A stretch of DNA of 64,000 bases from JBDHZU01 sp039812085 (GCA_039812085.1 JBDHZU010000001.1:12415-76414); one strand, 5' to 3'; shown: positions 46,919 through 56,805, counted from the stretch's first letter. The notes: generated by a model from the letters alone, not told the origin. Translations and numbers: made by a program.

Positions 46919-48478
46919 TCAGTGGAAGAAATGCCGGATCCCGGTGAAGTACATCGTGATACCAGCAGCTTGAGCGGCCGCAATCACTTCATCGTCGCGC
47001 ACAGATCCACCAGGCTGAACAACTGCTCTCACTCCGGCAGCCAGCAACACGTCCAAACCATCGGCGAACGGGAAGAAAGCATCCGAGGCACCCACTGAAT
47101 CCTTCGCTCGGCCTTCGCCTGCTCGCTCGACCGCCAGACGAGCCGAGTCGACCCGGTTCACCTGACCCATTCCAATCCCGACCGCAGCTTGATCTTTGGC
47201 CAACAGAATGGCGTTGGACTTCACTCCCCGAACCGCTCGCCAAGCAAACTCCAGATCCGCGAGGGTCTGTTCATCTGCAGGTTCGCCAACCGCCAATGTC
47301 CAGTTCGCGGGGTCGTCGCCGTCGGCATCAATCCGGTCAGCCAACTGCATCAGCAGACCACCGCTAATTGGCCGCTGCTCTGGACGAGGGCCTGCCGGCA
47401 CATCGGCCGCAACCAAGATTCGCAGATTCTTCTTGGCCTGCAGGATTTCCAGCGCTTCTGGCGAGTAGGACGGCGCCACGATTACTTCCGTGAATACCTC
47501 GGCCACTTGCCGGGCCATATCGGCATCAACCTGACGGTTCGCGGCAATCACTCCACCGAAAGCAGACAACGGGTCAGTCTCGTGGGCTTTTGCGTGGGCA
47601 ACTGCAATCTCGTCGGCAACAGCCACTCCACAGGGGTTGGCGTGCTTGATGATCGCGACTGCTGGCTGAGAAAAGTCGTACGCCGTTCGTCGGGCAGCAT
47701 CGGCATCGACGTAGTTGTTGTACGACATTTCCTTGCCGTGCAGTTGGTCAGCCTGCGCGATTCCGTCGGGCGCTACCGGGCTGATGTAGAGGGCAGCGTC
47801 CTGGTGTGGATTCTCGCCGTATCGCAGCACCGCAGCTCGTTCGTAGACGCCACCGACCCAGCCGGGGAACACCGACGACGGGTCTGCCGCCACTGTGCTG
47901 CCCATCCATGAGGCAACCGCCACGTCGTAGCTGGCCGTATGTCGGAATGCATCTGCCGCAAGCGCCTGACGCTGTTCCAGGGTGAAACCACCATTGCCCA
48001 CTGCCTCGATGACTTCGGGGTAACGCGACGGGCTCACCACCACAGCAACTGACGGGTGATTCTTAGCGGCTGCTCGCACCATCGCTGGCCCACCGATGTC
48101 GATCTGCTCGATGCATTCATCCGAACTGGCACCGGAGGCGACCGTCTCGTTGAACGGATACAGGTTGACGACGACCAACTCGAATGGCTCGATATCTGCT
48201 TCAGCTAGTTGGGACTCGTGATCGCCGAGACGAAGGTCAGCCAAGATGCCCGCGTGTACGCGGGGGTGCAACGTCTTGACTCGACCATCCAGCATCTCCG
48301 GCGAGCCCGTCACCTGCGATACCTCAACGACCTCAATCCCAAGATCGGAGATCCGGGCAGCAGTTGAACCTGTCGACACGATCTGGACCCCGGCGTCAGC
48401 AAGACCCTGTGCTAATTCCGACAACCCGGTCTTGTCATACACCGAGATAAGAGCTCGTTTGATCGGTCGCTTACTCAT
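46919..48478 (-). CDS. purH: AICAR transformylase / IMP cyclohydrolase
   Basis: Last two steps to IMP. The N-terminal MGS-like IMP cyclohydrolase domain (residues 1-190) has [35 protein letters not shown]; the C-terminal transformylase domain has [30 protein letters not shown], and [16 protein letters not shown] near the end. 519 residues, standard. The start ATG overlaps the purN stop by 4 nt. Uses 10-formyl-THF from FolD, which is encoded downstream in the same transcription unit. Confidence 0.97.
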   Translation of the reverse strand: MSKRPIKRALISVYDKTGLSELAQGLADAGVQIVSTGSTAARISDLGIEVVEVSQVTGSPEMLDGRVKTLHPRVHAGILADLRLGDHESQLAEADIEPFELVVVNLYPFNETVASGASSDECIEQIDIGGPAMVRAAAKNHPSVAVVVSPSRYPEVIEAVGNGGFTLEQRQALAADAFRHTASYDVAVASWMGSTVAADPSSVFPGWVGGVYERAAVLRYGENPHQDAALYISPVAPDGIAQADQLHGKEMSYNNYVDADAARRTAYDFSQPAVAIIKHANPCGVAVADEIAVAHAKAHETDPLSAFGGVIAANRQVDADMARQVAEVFTEVIVAPSYSPEALEILQAKKNLRILVAADVPAGPRPEQRPISGGLLMQLADRIDADGDDPANWTLAVGEPADEQTLADLEFAWRAVRGVKSNAILLAKDQAAVGIGMGQVNRVDSARLAVERAGEGRAKDSVGASDAFFPFADGLDVLLAAGVRAVVQPGGSVRDDEVIAAAQAAGITMYFTGIRHFFH

Positions 48479-49089
48479 GCGAACCTGGCCTTCCGTCCAT
48501 CGACAATTACTTGGGCTGTGCAGAACCGGGCGACGGTGTCGACCAGTAGTTGTCGTTCTACGACCTTGATGCGTTCGTGCAAGGTCGGCACGTCGTCGTC
48601 GGGCAAAACCTCCACCGAGGCTTGCGCCAAGATCGGTCCGGTATCAACGCCGTTGTCCACCAAGTGCACGGTGCAACCAGAGAGTTTGACGCCGTGGGCA
48701 ATCGTCTGTTCGACCGCATTGCCGCCGGGGAACGACGGCAACAGTGACGGATGGGTATTAATGATCTGCTGTGGCCACTTGGCCAAGACCTGCGTTCCCA
48801 AGATGCGCATAAAGCCCGCGCTGACGATCACATCCGGTGCATGAGCCGCGATTGCTTCGGCCAGATCGGCGTCCCATTCAGCACGGTCTTCATAGTCACG
48901 GGGATCAACGACGAAGATAGGAATGTCAGCGGCAACTGCACGATCTAAGCCCGCTGCGGACATCGAGTCGGCGCCAACCGCCACGATCTGACCGGTGAGC
49001 TCATTGCGACTTTGGGCGTCTAGCAGGGCCTGCAGATTCGTGCCGCTGCCAGAGATGAGCACGACGAGCCGTGTCTGGGCGCTGTTCAC
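48475..49089 (-). CDS. purN: Phosphoribosylglycinamide formyltransferase
   Basis: Transfers the formyl group of 10-formyl-THF to GAR in purine synthesis. [17 protein letters not shown] phosphate site, [28 protein letters not shown] with catalytic Asn and His, and [13 protein letters not shown] with the Asp. I take GTG 49089, which follows TAGACT at 7 nt; ATG 49110 inside the upstream membrane-protein gene is the alternative. Coupled to purH by a 4-nt overlap. The order perM-purN-purH equals Rv0955-Rv0957. Confidence 0.95.
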   Translation of the reverse strand: MNSAQTRLVVLISGSGTNLQALLDAQSRNELTGQIVAVGADSMSAAGLDRAVAADIPIFVVDPRDYEDRAEWDADLAEAIAAHAPDVIVSAGFMRILGTQVLAKWPQQIINTHPSLLPSFPGGNAVEQTIAHGVKLSGCTVHLVDNGVDTGPILAQASVEVLPDDDVPTLHERIKVVERQLLVDTVARFCTAQVIVDGRKARFA

Positions 49090-49096
49090 TGACGAG

Positions 49097-49102
49097 AGTC
49101 TA
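49097..49102 (-). promoter_or_regulatory. -10 element upstream of purN
   Basis: TAGACT is 7 nt before GTG 49089, overlapping the end of the perM-like gene. It would give a leaderless purN-purH transcript. Confidence 0.4.
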
Positions 49103-50494
49103 TGAGTCATCGCGTGAACGTCGACGCAGCGACGTCAACCGAGACTTTCGATTCGAAGCAACATCCAGGTCAAGCTGCTGATCCGTGACATCGATTGCGT
49201 CGGGCATCTTCCGACTGCGGTACCACTGACGAACGTGTCGAACACAGTCACCGATTAAGCCGCCGATACCCGCAAGTACGCCGGCCGCCAACGCTGTCTG
49301 CCAGGCCACCGGGCCAGTCGTCGCCATCCGACCGGCACCTAGCCCACCACCGGCTAGCAAGCAGGCGCAGAACACGATGACGATCAGCGTTCCAAGGACC
49401 ATTCCGCGTTCACGCCAAGCCGCTCGACGACGCAAGCTCATGGGTTCAGTCGGACTCATCACGATCATCATGACCACACCAGCGAGGATCCCGATGGCTG
49501 GCAATCCGAGCGTCCAAGCAGGTACCTGTTCGGGGATACCGGCGAACATCGGGAATGCGGGCACCGTGCCGAGATCCACGCCCAAAGGAGATACCTGTGT
49601 GCCTTCGCCCAAGGCGAATCCGGGACCGAGAATGAAGCTTGCCGCCCACACCAACAGATTGGGGAGATACGTCGCGGCCAGGACGAACAGTAAGAGGTCA
49701 CCCAGTAGCCCAGGGTTGAGCAACTGCGTCATTTTGACCGCACCGCCGAAGTGCAGCAACAAGCTGGCAGCCATCACCACACCAGCCGCCGCAACAATCA
49801 CCAGACAGGCAGCAGTCGCTGCGCGAACTCGCAAACGCCACACACCCGGGACCAAGCCAGTCACTGTGTCCAGCAACGATGCTTCGCGCAAGACGCCAAA
49901 GCCCAAACCAACCGCGCTGACCAATCCCGCACCCACGAGTGCGTACAGCGGCGACACCCACACGCTGTCTGTGCGGCTCATGCTGGCAACGAGCAAACCG
50001 ACCGTGGCGTAAACACCTGCGCCCATTCCGATGACGGTTCGGGCTTCCGACACCAACACAGTGCCGCTACGTCGGGCAGCCCACTGTCCGGAACGAGCCG
50101 CAAGGAGCAATGGGATTGCCAATAGCCCGAGTGGTAGTGCGGTGATGGATCCACCCGAAATGGACAGCGGCACATGGTGAACGCCCAGCCAAGCGTTACC
50201 CGCTGAATGAACCATTCCGGAGAAGCTGCCGGTGCCTGCCCCAACGATCCATGCAATCAAGACAACTGCACCGACTCCCAGCAGGCCCAAAATTGCCGCC
50301 CACAGCCCAGCTACTGCACCTGCTTGCGCCGGACTCAGTCGATCAACGACCGCATCGGTTCGAGAACGAACGACCCGTGTCCACTGTTGTCGACGACCAC
50401 CCTCAGGAGCGGCAACGCCCGCTGTCCGTGATCGGGGTCGAGCGCCGGCACCGGATCGACGAATTGTTCGCCTGCTCTCCGGTCGTTGTGCCAC
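49100..50494 (-). CDS. DUF6350 membrane protein, PerM-like
   Basis: Polytopic protein of 464 residues with a basic, disordered N-terminus (about 50 residues) and ten or so hydrophobic helices, then a cytoplasmic tail (SNRKSRLTSLRRRSRDD). Position directly upstream of purN-purH and close to sucD-sucC matches Rv0955 (PerM), a membrane protein linked to cell division through FtsB stability in M. tuberculosis. Helical pattern and motifs YLPNLLVWAASFILGPGFALG and NAWLGVHHVPLS suit the family. Function here is by analogy. GTG 50494 is the longest start and has no clear ribosome-binding site. Confidence 0.82.
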   Translation of the reverse strand: MAQRPESRRTIRRSGAGARPRSRTAGVAAPEGGRRQQWTRVVRSRTDAVVDRLSPAQAGAVAGLWAAILGLLGVGAVVLIAWIVGAGTGSFSGMVHSAGNAWLGVHHVPLSISGGSITALPLGLLAIPLLLAARSGQWAARRSGTVLVSEARTVIGMGAGVYATVGLLVASMSRTDSVWVSPLYALVGAGLVSAVGLGFGVLREASLLDTVTGLVPGVWRLRVRAATAACLVIVAAAGVVMAASLLLHFGGAVKMTQLLNPGLLGDLLLFVLAATYLPNLLVWAASFILGPGFALGEGTQVSPLGVDLGTVPAFPMFAGIPEQVPAWTLGLPAIGILAGVVMMIVMSPTEPMSLRRRAAWRERGMVLGTLIVIVFCACLLAGGGLGAGRMATTGPVAWQTALAAGVLAGIGGLIGDCVRHVRQWYRSRKMPDAIDVTDQQLDLDVASNRKSRLTSLRRRSRDDS

Positions 50495-50506
50495 CGAAAT
50501 AGTCTC

Positions 50507-50530
50507 GCTGACGAATTCGTTCTCGTCAGC
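50507..50530. repeat. Perfect 8-bp inverted repeat between sucD and the perM-like gene
   Basis: GCTGACGA and TCGTCAGC separated by 8 bases, 12 nt ahead of the perM-like start and about 45 nt after the sucD stop. It could be a hairpin terminator lacking a U-tract or an operator. Confidence 0.35.
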
Positions 50531-50574
50531 TATTCCACGCCGAAGCCACCGGAATCAGTGACCACGAGCAGTGG

Positions 50575-51459
50575 CTACAGCGATTCGACGATCTCGCGCA
50601 TCAAGCGCGCGGTCTCTGACGGAGTCTTGCCGACCTTCACGCCGACTGCCTCAAGGGCTTCCTTCTTCGCCTCGGCTGTGCCGGACGAACCGGAAACGAT
50701 GGCACCTGCGTGACCCATCGTCTTGCCCTCAGGAGCGGTGAAGCCCGCCACGTAACCAACCACCGGCTTGGTGATGTGCTCACCGATGTAGGCCGCTGCA
50801 CGCTCTTCCGCGTCGCCACCAATTTCGCCGATCATCACGATCGCGTCAGTCTCCGGATCGTCCTGGAATGCCTGCAAACAATCGATGTGCGTGGTGCCGA
50901 TGATCGGGTCACCACCGATACCGACGCAGGTGGAGAATCCGATGTCGCGCAGTTCATACATCATCTGGTAGGTCAAGGTGCCGGACTTGGACACCAGACC
51001 GATACGACCCGCCTTGGTGATGCTGGCCGGGATGATTCCCGCGTTGGACTTGTCCGGAGAAATCAGACTGGGGCAGTTCGGCCCGATGATGCGGGTCGTG
51101 CCCTTCTGTTCGGAGTACGCGAAGAACTCGGCCGTGTCATGGACCGGCACACCTTCGGTGATGACAACGCACAGCGGAATCTCGGCATCGATTGCTTCGA
51201 TGACAGCGGCCTTGGTGAAAGCCGGAGGGACGAATACAACGGACACGTCGGCACCGGTCTCTGCCATAGCTTCGGCAACCGTTCCGTAGACGGGGATGTT
51301 GTGGTCTTCGATCTCGACCTTTTCTCCCGCCTTGCGTGGGTTCACACCCGCGACAACCTGCGTGCCGGAAGCCAGCATTCGCGTGGTGTGCTTCATGCCC
51401 TCAGAGCCGGTCATACCTTGCACCAGCACCTTGGAGTTTTCGTTCAAGTAGATCGACAT
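50575..51459 (-). CDS. sucD: Succinyl-CoA synthetase alpha subunit
   Basis: Phosphohistidine-carrying subunit of succinyl-CoA synthetase, interconverting succinyl-CoA and succinate with NTP formation. CoA-binding Rossmann domain with [64 protein letters not shown] and the phosphorylated His in GHAGAIVSG. 294 residues. GAGGAG that overlaps the sucC stop serves as ribosome-binding site, with an 11-nt gap. Takes succinyl-CoA from the mutase pathway and the TCA cycle. Confidence 0.97.
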   Translation of the reverse strand: MSIYLNENSKVLVQGMTGSEGMKHTTRMLASGTQVVAGVNPRKAGEKVEIEDHNIPVYGTVAEAMAETGADVSVVFVPPAFTKAAVIEAIDAEIPLCVVITEGVPVHDTAEFFAYSEQKGTTRIIGPNCPSLISPDKSNAGIIPASITKAGRIGLVSKSGTLTYQMMYELRDIGFSTCVGIGGDPIIGTTHIDCLQAFQDDPETDAIVMIGEIGGDAEERAAAYIGEHITKPVVGYVAGFTAPEGKTMGHAGAIVSGSSGTAEAKKEALEAVGVKVGKTPSETARLMREIVESL

Positions 51460-51470
51460 GTCAGTTCTCC

Positions 51471-52643
51471 TCAGGCGCTCGCGAGTTCAGCCACGCGAGC
51501 CGCGGCATCGTCCATGGTGTCCACGAGTTCAATCACGTCGTGGTCGGCATCGTTCAGAATCTGGCGGCCGAGGTCGGCGTTGTTTCCATCCAGACGACAC
51601 ACGATCGGCTTGTCTAGCGCAGTTCCTGCGGAACCCAGTAGTTCCAATGCCTGCACGATGCCGTTGGCCACCGCGTCACAACTCGTGATGCCACCGAATA
51701 CGTTGACGAACACGCTCTTCACATCGGGATCGCCCAGGATCACATCCAGGCCGTCTGCCATGACTTGAGCAGAAGCGCCACCGCCGATATCCAGGAAGTT
51801 AGCGGGCTTAACGCCACCGAACTCTTCCCCGGCGTAAGCGACAACGTCCAGGGTGCTCATCACCAGACCGGCACCGTTTCCGATGATGCCGACCTCGCCG
51901 TCAAGCTTGACGTAGTTCAGGCCCTTCTCTTTGGCCTTCAACTCCAGGGGATCAGTGGCTTCGGTATCCACCAGTGCAGCGTGGTCTTCGTGACGGAACT
52001 CGGCGTTCTCATCCAAGGTGACCTTGCCGTCCAGCGCCAAAACCTTGCCGTCTGGATCCTTCACCAGCGGGTTGACCTCAACCAAGGTCGCGTCTTCGTC
52101 GACGAAGGTCTTCCAGAGAGTCACCAGCACGTCGGACACTTGGTCAGCAACGTCTTCGGGGAACTTGGCTTCGGCGACGATCTCGTCGGCCTTGGCCTTG
52201 TCCACTCCGGTCAGCGGATCAATTGCCACCTTGGCCAGCGCCTCTGGCTTGGTCGCGGCGACCTCTTCGATTTCCATGCCGCCTTCAACACTGGCCATCG
52301 CCAGGAAGGTGCGGTTCGTGCGGTCGAGCAAGAAGCTGACGTAGTACTCCTCAGCGATATCGCTGGCTTCGGTGATCAATACCTTGCCGACGACGTGACC
52401 TTTGATGTCCAAGCCGAGGATGTCGTTGGCCTTCTCTTGGGCCTCTTCCGGCGTCTTCGCCAGCTTCACGCCACCGGCTTTGCCGCGTCCACCAGTCTTG
52501 ACCTGAGCTTTGACGACAACCATGTTGCCGATCCGCTCAGCGGCTGCTCGGGCGTCGTCAGCGGTGGTGACGACCTCTCCACTTTGGGTAGGAACACCAT
52601 GCTTGGCGAACAGTTCCTTCGCCTGGTACTCGTACAGATCCAC
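51471..52643 (-). CDS. sucC: Succinyl-CoA synthetase beta subunit
   Basis: ATP-grasp nucleotide-binding subunit that pairs with Suc[19 protein letters not shown] start, [20 protein letters not shown] for nucleotide binding, LEVNPLV-type block reading [15 protein letters not shown], and [14 protein letters not shown] near the C-terminus. 390 residues. GGAG is about 9 nt before the GTG start. The mutase B12-subunit gene lies directly upstream on the same strand. Confidence 0.97.
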   Translation of the reverse strand: MDLYEYQAKELFAKHGVPTQSGEVVTTADDARAAAERIGNMVVVKAQVKTGGRGKAGGVKLAKTPEEAQEKANDILGLDIKGHVVGKVLITEASDIAEEYYVSFLLDRTNRTFLAMASVEGGMEIEEVAATKPEALAKVAIDPLTGVDKAKADEIVAEAKFPEDVADQVSDVLVTLWKTFVDEDATLVEVNPLVKDPDGKVLALDGKVTLDENAEFRHEDHAALVDTEATDPLELKAKEKGLNYVKLDGEVGIIGNGAGLVMSTLDVVAYAGEEFGGVKPANFLDIGGGASAQVMADGLDVILGDPDVKSVFVNVFGGITSCDAVANGIVQALELLGSAGTALDKPIVCRLDGNNADLGRQILNDADHDVIELVDTMDDAAARVAELASA

Positions 52644-52711
52644 GTTCTCGCGCTCCGTTCGATGACGCGCCGCGGGCAGAGTGCGACGTGAGATTCAGAG
52701 TAAAGGTGAGC

Positions 52712-53128
52712 TCAGGCAGCGCTGCCAGCGGCTACCGCAGAACGGACCCAATCAACGATTTCCTGCGTGGGCGTACCAGGCGTGAATACCTTTGCCACAC
52801 CCAAATCAAGCAGCGGCTGGATGTCGTCCTCGGGAATGATCCCGCCACCGAACACGATGATGTCGTCGGCGTTCTTGTCCTTCAACAGACCCATCACTGC
52901 CTCGAACAACGTCATGTGCGCACCAGACAGCACGGACATTCCGATGAGATCGACGTCTTCTTGAATAGCGGCGTCCACGATCATTTCTGGGGTCTGGTGC
53001 AGGCCGGTGTAGACGACTTCAATGCCCGCGTCACGCAAGGCGCGGGCGACGACCTTGGCGCCACGGTCATGGCCGTCAAGGCCTGGTTTTGCGACCAAAA
53101 CACGGATCGGGCCAGATGTCTGTGACAC
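52712..53128 (-). CDS. Methylmalonyl-CoA mutase small cobalamin-binding subunit
   Basis: Stand-alone B12-binding domain of 138 residues: [18 protein letters not shown] has the DxHxxG motif whose His ligates cobalt, followed by the SVLSGAH loop and [10 protein letters not shown] that hold the nucleotide tail. It should pair with the catalytic subunit encoded at 31592-33172, because that protein lacks this domain. AAGGA precedes the GTG start. Directly upstream of sucC-sucD, so the mutase and the enzyme that uses its product may be co-expressed. Confidence 0.92.
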   Translation of the reverse strand: MSQTSGPIRVLVAKPGLDGHDRGAKVVARALRDAGIEVVYTGLHQTPEMIVDAAIQEDVDLIGMSVLSGAHMTLFEAVMGLLKDKNADDIIVFGGGIIPEDDIQPLLDLGVAKVFTPGTPTQEIVDWVRSAVAAGSAA

Positions 53129-53257
53129 GTGAATCCTTCTTTCGACTCCAGGTCATCCTCACGCAGCGTGACCGCTTATGAGGGGCCGGTACGAAGCTAC
53201 TTCTACGAAGGGTATCCGGCAGTGAGAATCACCCTAAGAGTCGAGGCCCCAATTGCG

Positions 53258-53276
53258 GACAACGGCACTAGTTGTC
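53258..53276. repeat. Palindrome in the mutB12-lipase divergent promoter region
   Basis: GACAAC-N7-GTTGTC, a 19-bp dyad 18 nt before the lipase ATG, suits a dimeric repressor such as a TetR-family protein. No regulator gene is adjacent. Confidence 0.35.
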
Positions 53277-53293
53277 AGCTACCTTTCTGTGTT

Positions 53294-54286
53294 ATGCCTG
53301 CTACGGATTCGGATGCCCAAGGGCCGGTGAACCGCGTTCGGCAAAAAGCCCACAACGCGCGCGTCCTGGCTCGCAAGGCCCGGCAGTCCCTGGTGTCGCC
53401 TGCAGGCATGAAGGGCGCAGCAGTCGAGGTCGCCTGGGTCGCCACCCACTTGGCGATGTACCCGATGGGCCTGGTTGAGGAACGCGCTCGCGACGAGATC
53501 GTGCGCCACAACCTGGATGGCTTGGATCCCGTACAACGCGGCCTCATCATTGGCGATGTCGAAGCGGCTGGAACGCCGATCATCATGGTTCACGGCGTTA
53601 TCGACAACCACTCAATCTTCACCGTGCTGCGTCGAGGACTGTCTCGTCGTGGATTCGGTCGCGTTATCTCCTTGAACTACTCGCCCTTCACCGATGACAT
53701 CCGACGCGTCTCCCGTCGCCTGGCGATGCTGGTGGAAAGTGTGTGTCGGGAGACCGGTTACGAGCGCGTCCACATCATCGGCCACTCGATGGGCGGTCTC
53801 ATCGCGCGCTACTACGTGCAACGGCAGGGCGGCGATGCCCGCGTACACACCCTGGTGACCTTGGGTTCGCCTCATATGGGCTCCAATCACGCGCGCTTGA
53901 TCCCCGGGCATCAACTGGCTAGGCAGCTTCGTCCCGGTAGCGAACTGATGCACGAGCTAGAAGAACCAGCCGCTGGTTGTCGTACTCGCATGATCGCTCT
54001 GTGGTCCGATTTGGATCAGGTCATCGTTCCGCAGCGCAACGCCCGCATCGTCCATCCCGACCTGAACGCCCGAAACGTATTCGTCCGCGGCGTTGGCCAT
54101 ATGTCCCTTCCGGTTGACGGCCGCGTTGTTCACGAAATCTGCACGGCCCTGTCCCACCTCGATACCGACGGTTCGACCTTGGCTGCAGGTGCCACCTCAA
54201 TTTCTTCCACCGCGGGAAACCGCGTCTCCCGGGATAACAAGTCCCGCTCAACGGCCTCCAAGTCGAATATCGCCTCTAGCTCCTGA
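53294..54286 (+). CDS. Alpha/beta hydrolase, lipase-like
   Basis: About 330 residues. An N-terminal helical region (residues 1-80) rich in Arg/Ala may associate with the membrane. The hydrolase fold has PIIMVHGVIDNHSIF (oxyanion region), GYERVHIIGHSMGGLIARYYV with nucleophile Ser in GHSMGG, TLGSPHMGSNHA, and a late GVGHMSLPVD His. The pattern matches triacylglycerol-lipase-like (LipA/EstA) enzymes. The C-terminus is a Ser/Thr-rich tail. ATG 53294 is chosen; TACCTT lies 8 nt upstream. The next gene (adenylate-forming) starts 19 nt after the stop. Confidence 0.85.
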   Translation: MPATDSDAQGPVNRVRQKAHNARVLARKARQSLVSPAGMKGAAVEVAWVATHLAMYPMGLVEERARDEIVRHNLDGLDPVQRGLIIGDVEAAGTPIIMVHGVIDNHSIFTVLRRGLSRRGFGRVISLNYSPFTDDIRRVSRRLAMLVESVCRETGYERVHIIGHSMGGLIARYYVQRQGGDARVHTLVTLGSPHMGSNHARLIPGHQLARQLRPGSELMHELEEPAAGCRTRMIALWSDLDQVIVPQRNARIVHPDLNARNVFVRGVGHMSLPVDGRVVHEICTALSHLDTDGSTLAAGATSISSTAGNRVSRDNKSRSTASKSNIASSS

Positions 54287-54304
54287 TTCCTCTCAGCAGG
54301 CGGC

Positions 54305-55600
54305 GTGACTCTTCGTTCACAGGCACTACGCGTCACTGATCTCATATCGGGTGGCAAACGCCAGACTCAACGTGACGCACTGGCCGCGCTTGCGGCAGAT
54401 GCCGGCGAGCAACTGCGCGAACAACAACTCGCTGACCTGCTTCACCACGCCACAACCAAGGTGCCGTACTACCGCTCGTACGCCGATGCCACACAGCTGT
54501 CGCAGTTTCCCGTCGTCAGCAAGCTGACCCACCTTGAGTACGAGTCAGACATGCTGGCTGATGACTACGACCCCGAACAGATGCACATCGCCTCCACCAG
54601 CGGCTCAACCGGAATCCCCTTCCGAGTTCGACAGGATCCAGGCAAACGCCAACGCAGCATGAGCGAGGTCTTCTCCTTTGGTACCGCCGCTGGATATGAG
54701 GTGGGAACCCGGCTGTACCACCTCAAGATTTGGAGCGATCGGAACAAGCTCAGCCGCTGGCAGCGCTTCACTCGCAATATTCTGCCCGTCGACATTCTTC
54801 GATTCGATGAGCAGCAAGCAACCGCTGTGCTTGATGACATTGCCGCCCATCGCAGACCCGTCGCCATCATTAGCTACTCCTCCGGGTTAGAAATCCTGGC
54901 CAAGGCACTGAATGACTACCCCGCCGCCACTGAGTTGCGCGGACGAATCACCGGAGTCATCGGTCAATCAGAATTACTCCCACAAGAAGTTCGCGAAGTC
55001 TTCGCCGATCGAATCGGCGTATGGCCAGTAGCTCGTTACGGAATGGAAGAGCTTGGCATCATCGCCCAACAACGACCCACTGCACACGGCACCTTCCTGA
55101 TCAACCGGGCAACGTTCGTTACCGAAATCCTCACATTGGACTCAGACGTTCCTGTCCAAGGAAACGAGATCGGACGCATCGTCATCACCGACATGGCGAA
55201 CCGGGCACAACCGCTCATTCGCTACGACACTGGCGACTGCGGATCCTGGGCAACTGATTCCGAGGGGCGCACCGATCACACGGCAATCGCTGCGATCGAA
55301 GGTCGCCAGCTCGACCGCATCTTCGATACCCACGATCGTCCGCTTTCGCCACTGGTGGCCTACCAGTTCTTCTGGAGGCACCCGTCAGTGCGGCAGTACC
55401 AAATCATTCAGCAAGACCGAGGGGACTACCTCGTGCGCCTCAATGCGCCAGCACAACTTGACGAACACAGCTTTGCCACTGACTTCGCCTCCCTCGTCGG
55501 AACTGACGCCACAATCGCCGTCGAGTACTCACAAGAGGGTTTTGTGGCCGCCTCAGGCAAACGCCGAAGCATCGTCAGCCACTACACCCCATCGTCGTGA
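54305..55600 (+). CDS. CapK/PaaK-like adenylate-forming enzyme
   Basis: ANL-superfamily protein of 431 residues: phosphate loop STSGSTGIPF near 98-107, ISYSSGLE, GMEELGI, and YDTGDCG for ribose binding. This arrangement occurs in phenylacetate-CoA ligases and in CapK proteins of capsule loci, where the final acceptor is unknown. Its neighbour on the opposite strand is a sugar-transfer-associated ATP-grasp gene, a combination seen in polysaccharide loci, so a CapK-like role is more likely than phenylacetate catabolism (no paa genes are present). The 3' end overlaps that gene by 19 nt. Confidence 0.82.
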   Translation: MTLRSQALRVTDLISGGKRQTQRDALAALAADAGEQLREQQLADLLHHATTKVPYYRSYADATQLSQFPVVSKLTHLEYESDMLADDYDPEQMHIASTSGSTGIPFRVRQDPGKRQRSMSEVFSFGTAAGYEVGTRLYHLKIWSDRNKLSRWQRFTRNILPVDILRFDEQQATAVLDDIAAHRRPVAIISYSSGLEILAKALNDYPAATELRGRITGVIGQSELLPQEVREVFADRIGVWPVARYGMEELGIIAQQRPTAHGTFLINRATFVTEILTLDSDVPVQGNEIGRIVITDMANRAQPLIRYDTGDCGSWATDSEGRTDHTAIAAIEGRQLDRIFDTHDRPLSPLVAYQFFWRHPSVRQYQIIQQDRGDYLVRLNAPAQLDEHSFATDFASLVGTDATIAVEYSQEGFVAASGKRRSIVSHYTPSS

Positions 55601-56721
55601 CGACGTAGTCCGCGAACCGCCTCTATCGGACGCAATGGGGGAAGGTGATCGATATCAAACTCGATTCCTGCTTCCTCACGTAATTTCACGATGAACTCAT
55701 CGGTCAATATTCCGGAGGTATCAAGTTGGGGGCTTGCCATCCCCCAGTTTCCGTTTCCTTCCACGAACACGGGGCCGTCGGGTGTGACGGCAACATCCCA
55801 ACCGACAAACCGGTTGCGCCCGGCATGGTGGGCGAACTGGGTGCCGAGTTCGATGATCTCGTTCCAGAAGGGCACGGTGCACTCACCAAACACGGCTCCA
55901 GAGTCACAGTGCCGGGTATCCCACGGAGGAGCGCTGTTGCCTTGCTTGGTATATCCACGAGCAGATAGCCGCCCAGACGCACAGTCGACACGAACCGAAA
56001 ATCCATTGTCGGAGGTATCGATCTGCGAATCCGCTCTCCCCACACGCAGCAAAGCGAACTGGATATCGACCAGACCGTCTTGGTGCCGGAAAGTTCCCAG
56101 CCGGACTGTGTTCAGCGACGAAGGATTGAGCGCAGCGAGGGTGCCGTGCTGCGAGATTCGTTTCTGGATTAACCACCGACCGCCGGTGGACACTGCGCTG
56201 CTCAATTCATCAACGGGTTGTCGCTGTCCATGAGAAAGGACAAGGTCATCGCCGGAAATCCGCTCAATGACAACCACTCCCCGGCCCTGTAACGCGTCAA
56301 GCGGTTTGATGACGAGCTGCTGATCCTGCGCCAATGCCGATCGCAAGAAGCCCGCAACTTCCCCTTGCCCATGCAGGATCGGTCGATGACCGTCGGGGAT
56401 TCCGATGACTGCCACGGTCGTAGGTACCGGCAGACCCTTTCCGCCAAAGTGATCCTCGAATTGCAGCTTGTCTTCCAGTAATTCGAGGTCGGGATTGAGC
56501 CCATGTAACGGACCAGAACCCAGCGGTCCGGAGAGGTACCGCAGTGCATCCTTATGAGTCTTTCCCCGCAAATAAAGCTGATGCCTGCGGTAGTCGTTCG
56601 GGGTCGCCATCAACCGGGCGCCCCAGTGGATCCGTTCCCACATCTGCTGCGCCGCCGGTTTGCTGTTCTGGTCACGAATCGGCGTGAGCGCTCTACGAAG
56701 TGGCTCAAAACGACCGGTCAC
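55582..56721 (-). CDS. Sugar-transfer-associated ATP-grasp protein
   Basis: Family of ATP-grasp proteins found with glycosyltransferases in exopolysaccharide loci, activity unproven. 379 residues: LVIKPLDALQGRGVVV for ATP binding, the middle NTVRLGTFR block, SDNGFSVRVDCASG and the metal-binding VGWDVAVTPDGPVFVEGNGNWGM near the end. The GTG start at 56721 has TAGCCT 6 nt upstream. Convergent with the CapK-like gene (19-bp 3' overlap). Together with two other ATP-grasp genes at 21762-25289 the window encodes three such enzymes. Confidence 0.82.
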   Translation of the reverse strand: MTGRFEPLRRALTPIRDQNSKPAAQQMWERIHWGARLMATPNDYRRHQLYLRGKTHKDALRYLSGPLGSGPLHGLNPDLELLEDKLQFEDHFGGKGLPVPTTVAVIGIPDGHRPILHGQGEVAGFLRSALAQDQQLVIKPLDALQGRGVVVIERISGDDLVLSHGQRQPVDELSSAVSTGGRWLIQKRISQHGTLAALNPSSLNTVRLGTFRHQDGLVDIQFALLRVGRADSQIDTSDNGFSVRVDCASGRLSARGYTKQGNSAPPWDTRHCDSGAVFGECTVPFWNEIIELGTQFAHHAGRNRFVGWDVAVTPDGPVFVEGNGNWGMASPQLDTSGILTDEFIVKLREEAGIEFDIDHLPPLRPIEAVRGLRRHDDGV

Positions 56722-56727
56722 GTGGTG

Positions 56728-56733
56728 AGGCTA
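56728..56733 (-). promoter_or_regulatory. -10 element for leaderless ATP-grasp gene
   Basis: TAGCCT is 6 nt before GTG 56721 on the minus strand; no Shine-Dalgarno. Confidence 0.5.
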
Positions 56734-56805
56734 ACAACACATTCTTTCCAAAATTGTTCGTTCAGGTCGCATTTGGTCGTCGATGACCGGCAGACTCCCG
56801 GAACT

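Noticed and set aside
53129..53293. N-terminal extension of the lipase-like protein
   Set aside because: It crosses the palindrome and promoter region directly from the divergent gene start and shows no conserved sequence.
54305..55600. Phenylacetate catabolism role for the PaaK-like gene
   Set aside because: No other paa genes are near, and the neighbouring sugar-transfer ATP-grasp gene points to a CapK-like role.
56554..56805. Longer M23 reading frame starting at 56554
   Set aside because: It overlaps the 5' part of the divergent ATP-grasp gene; the signal peptide begins only at about 56806.
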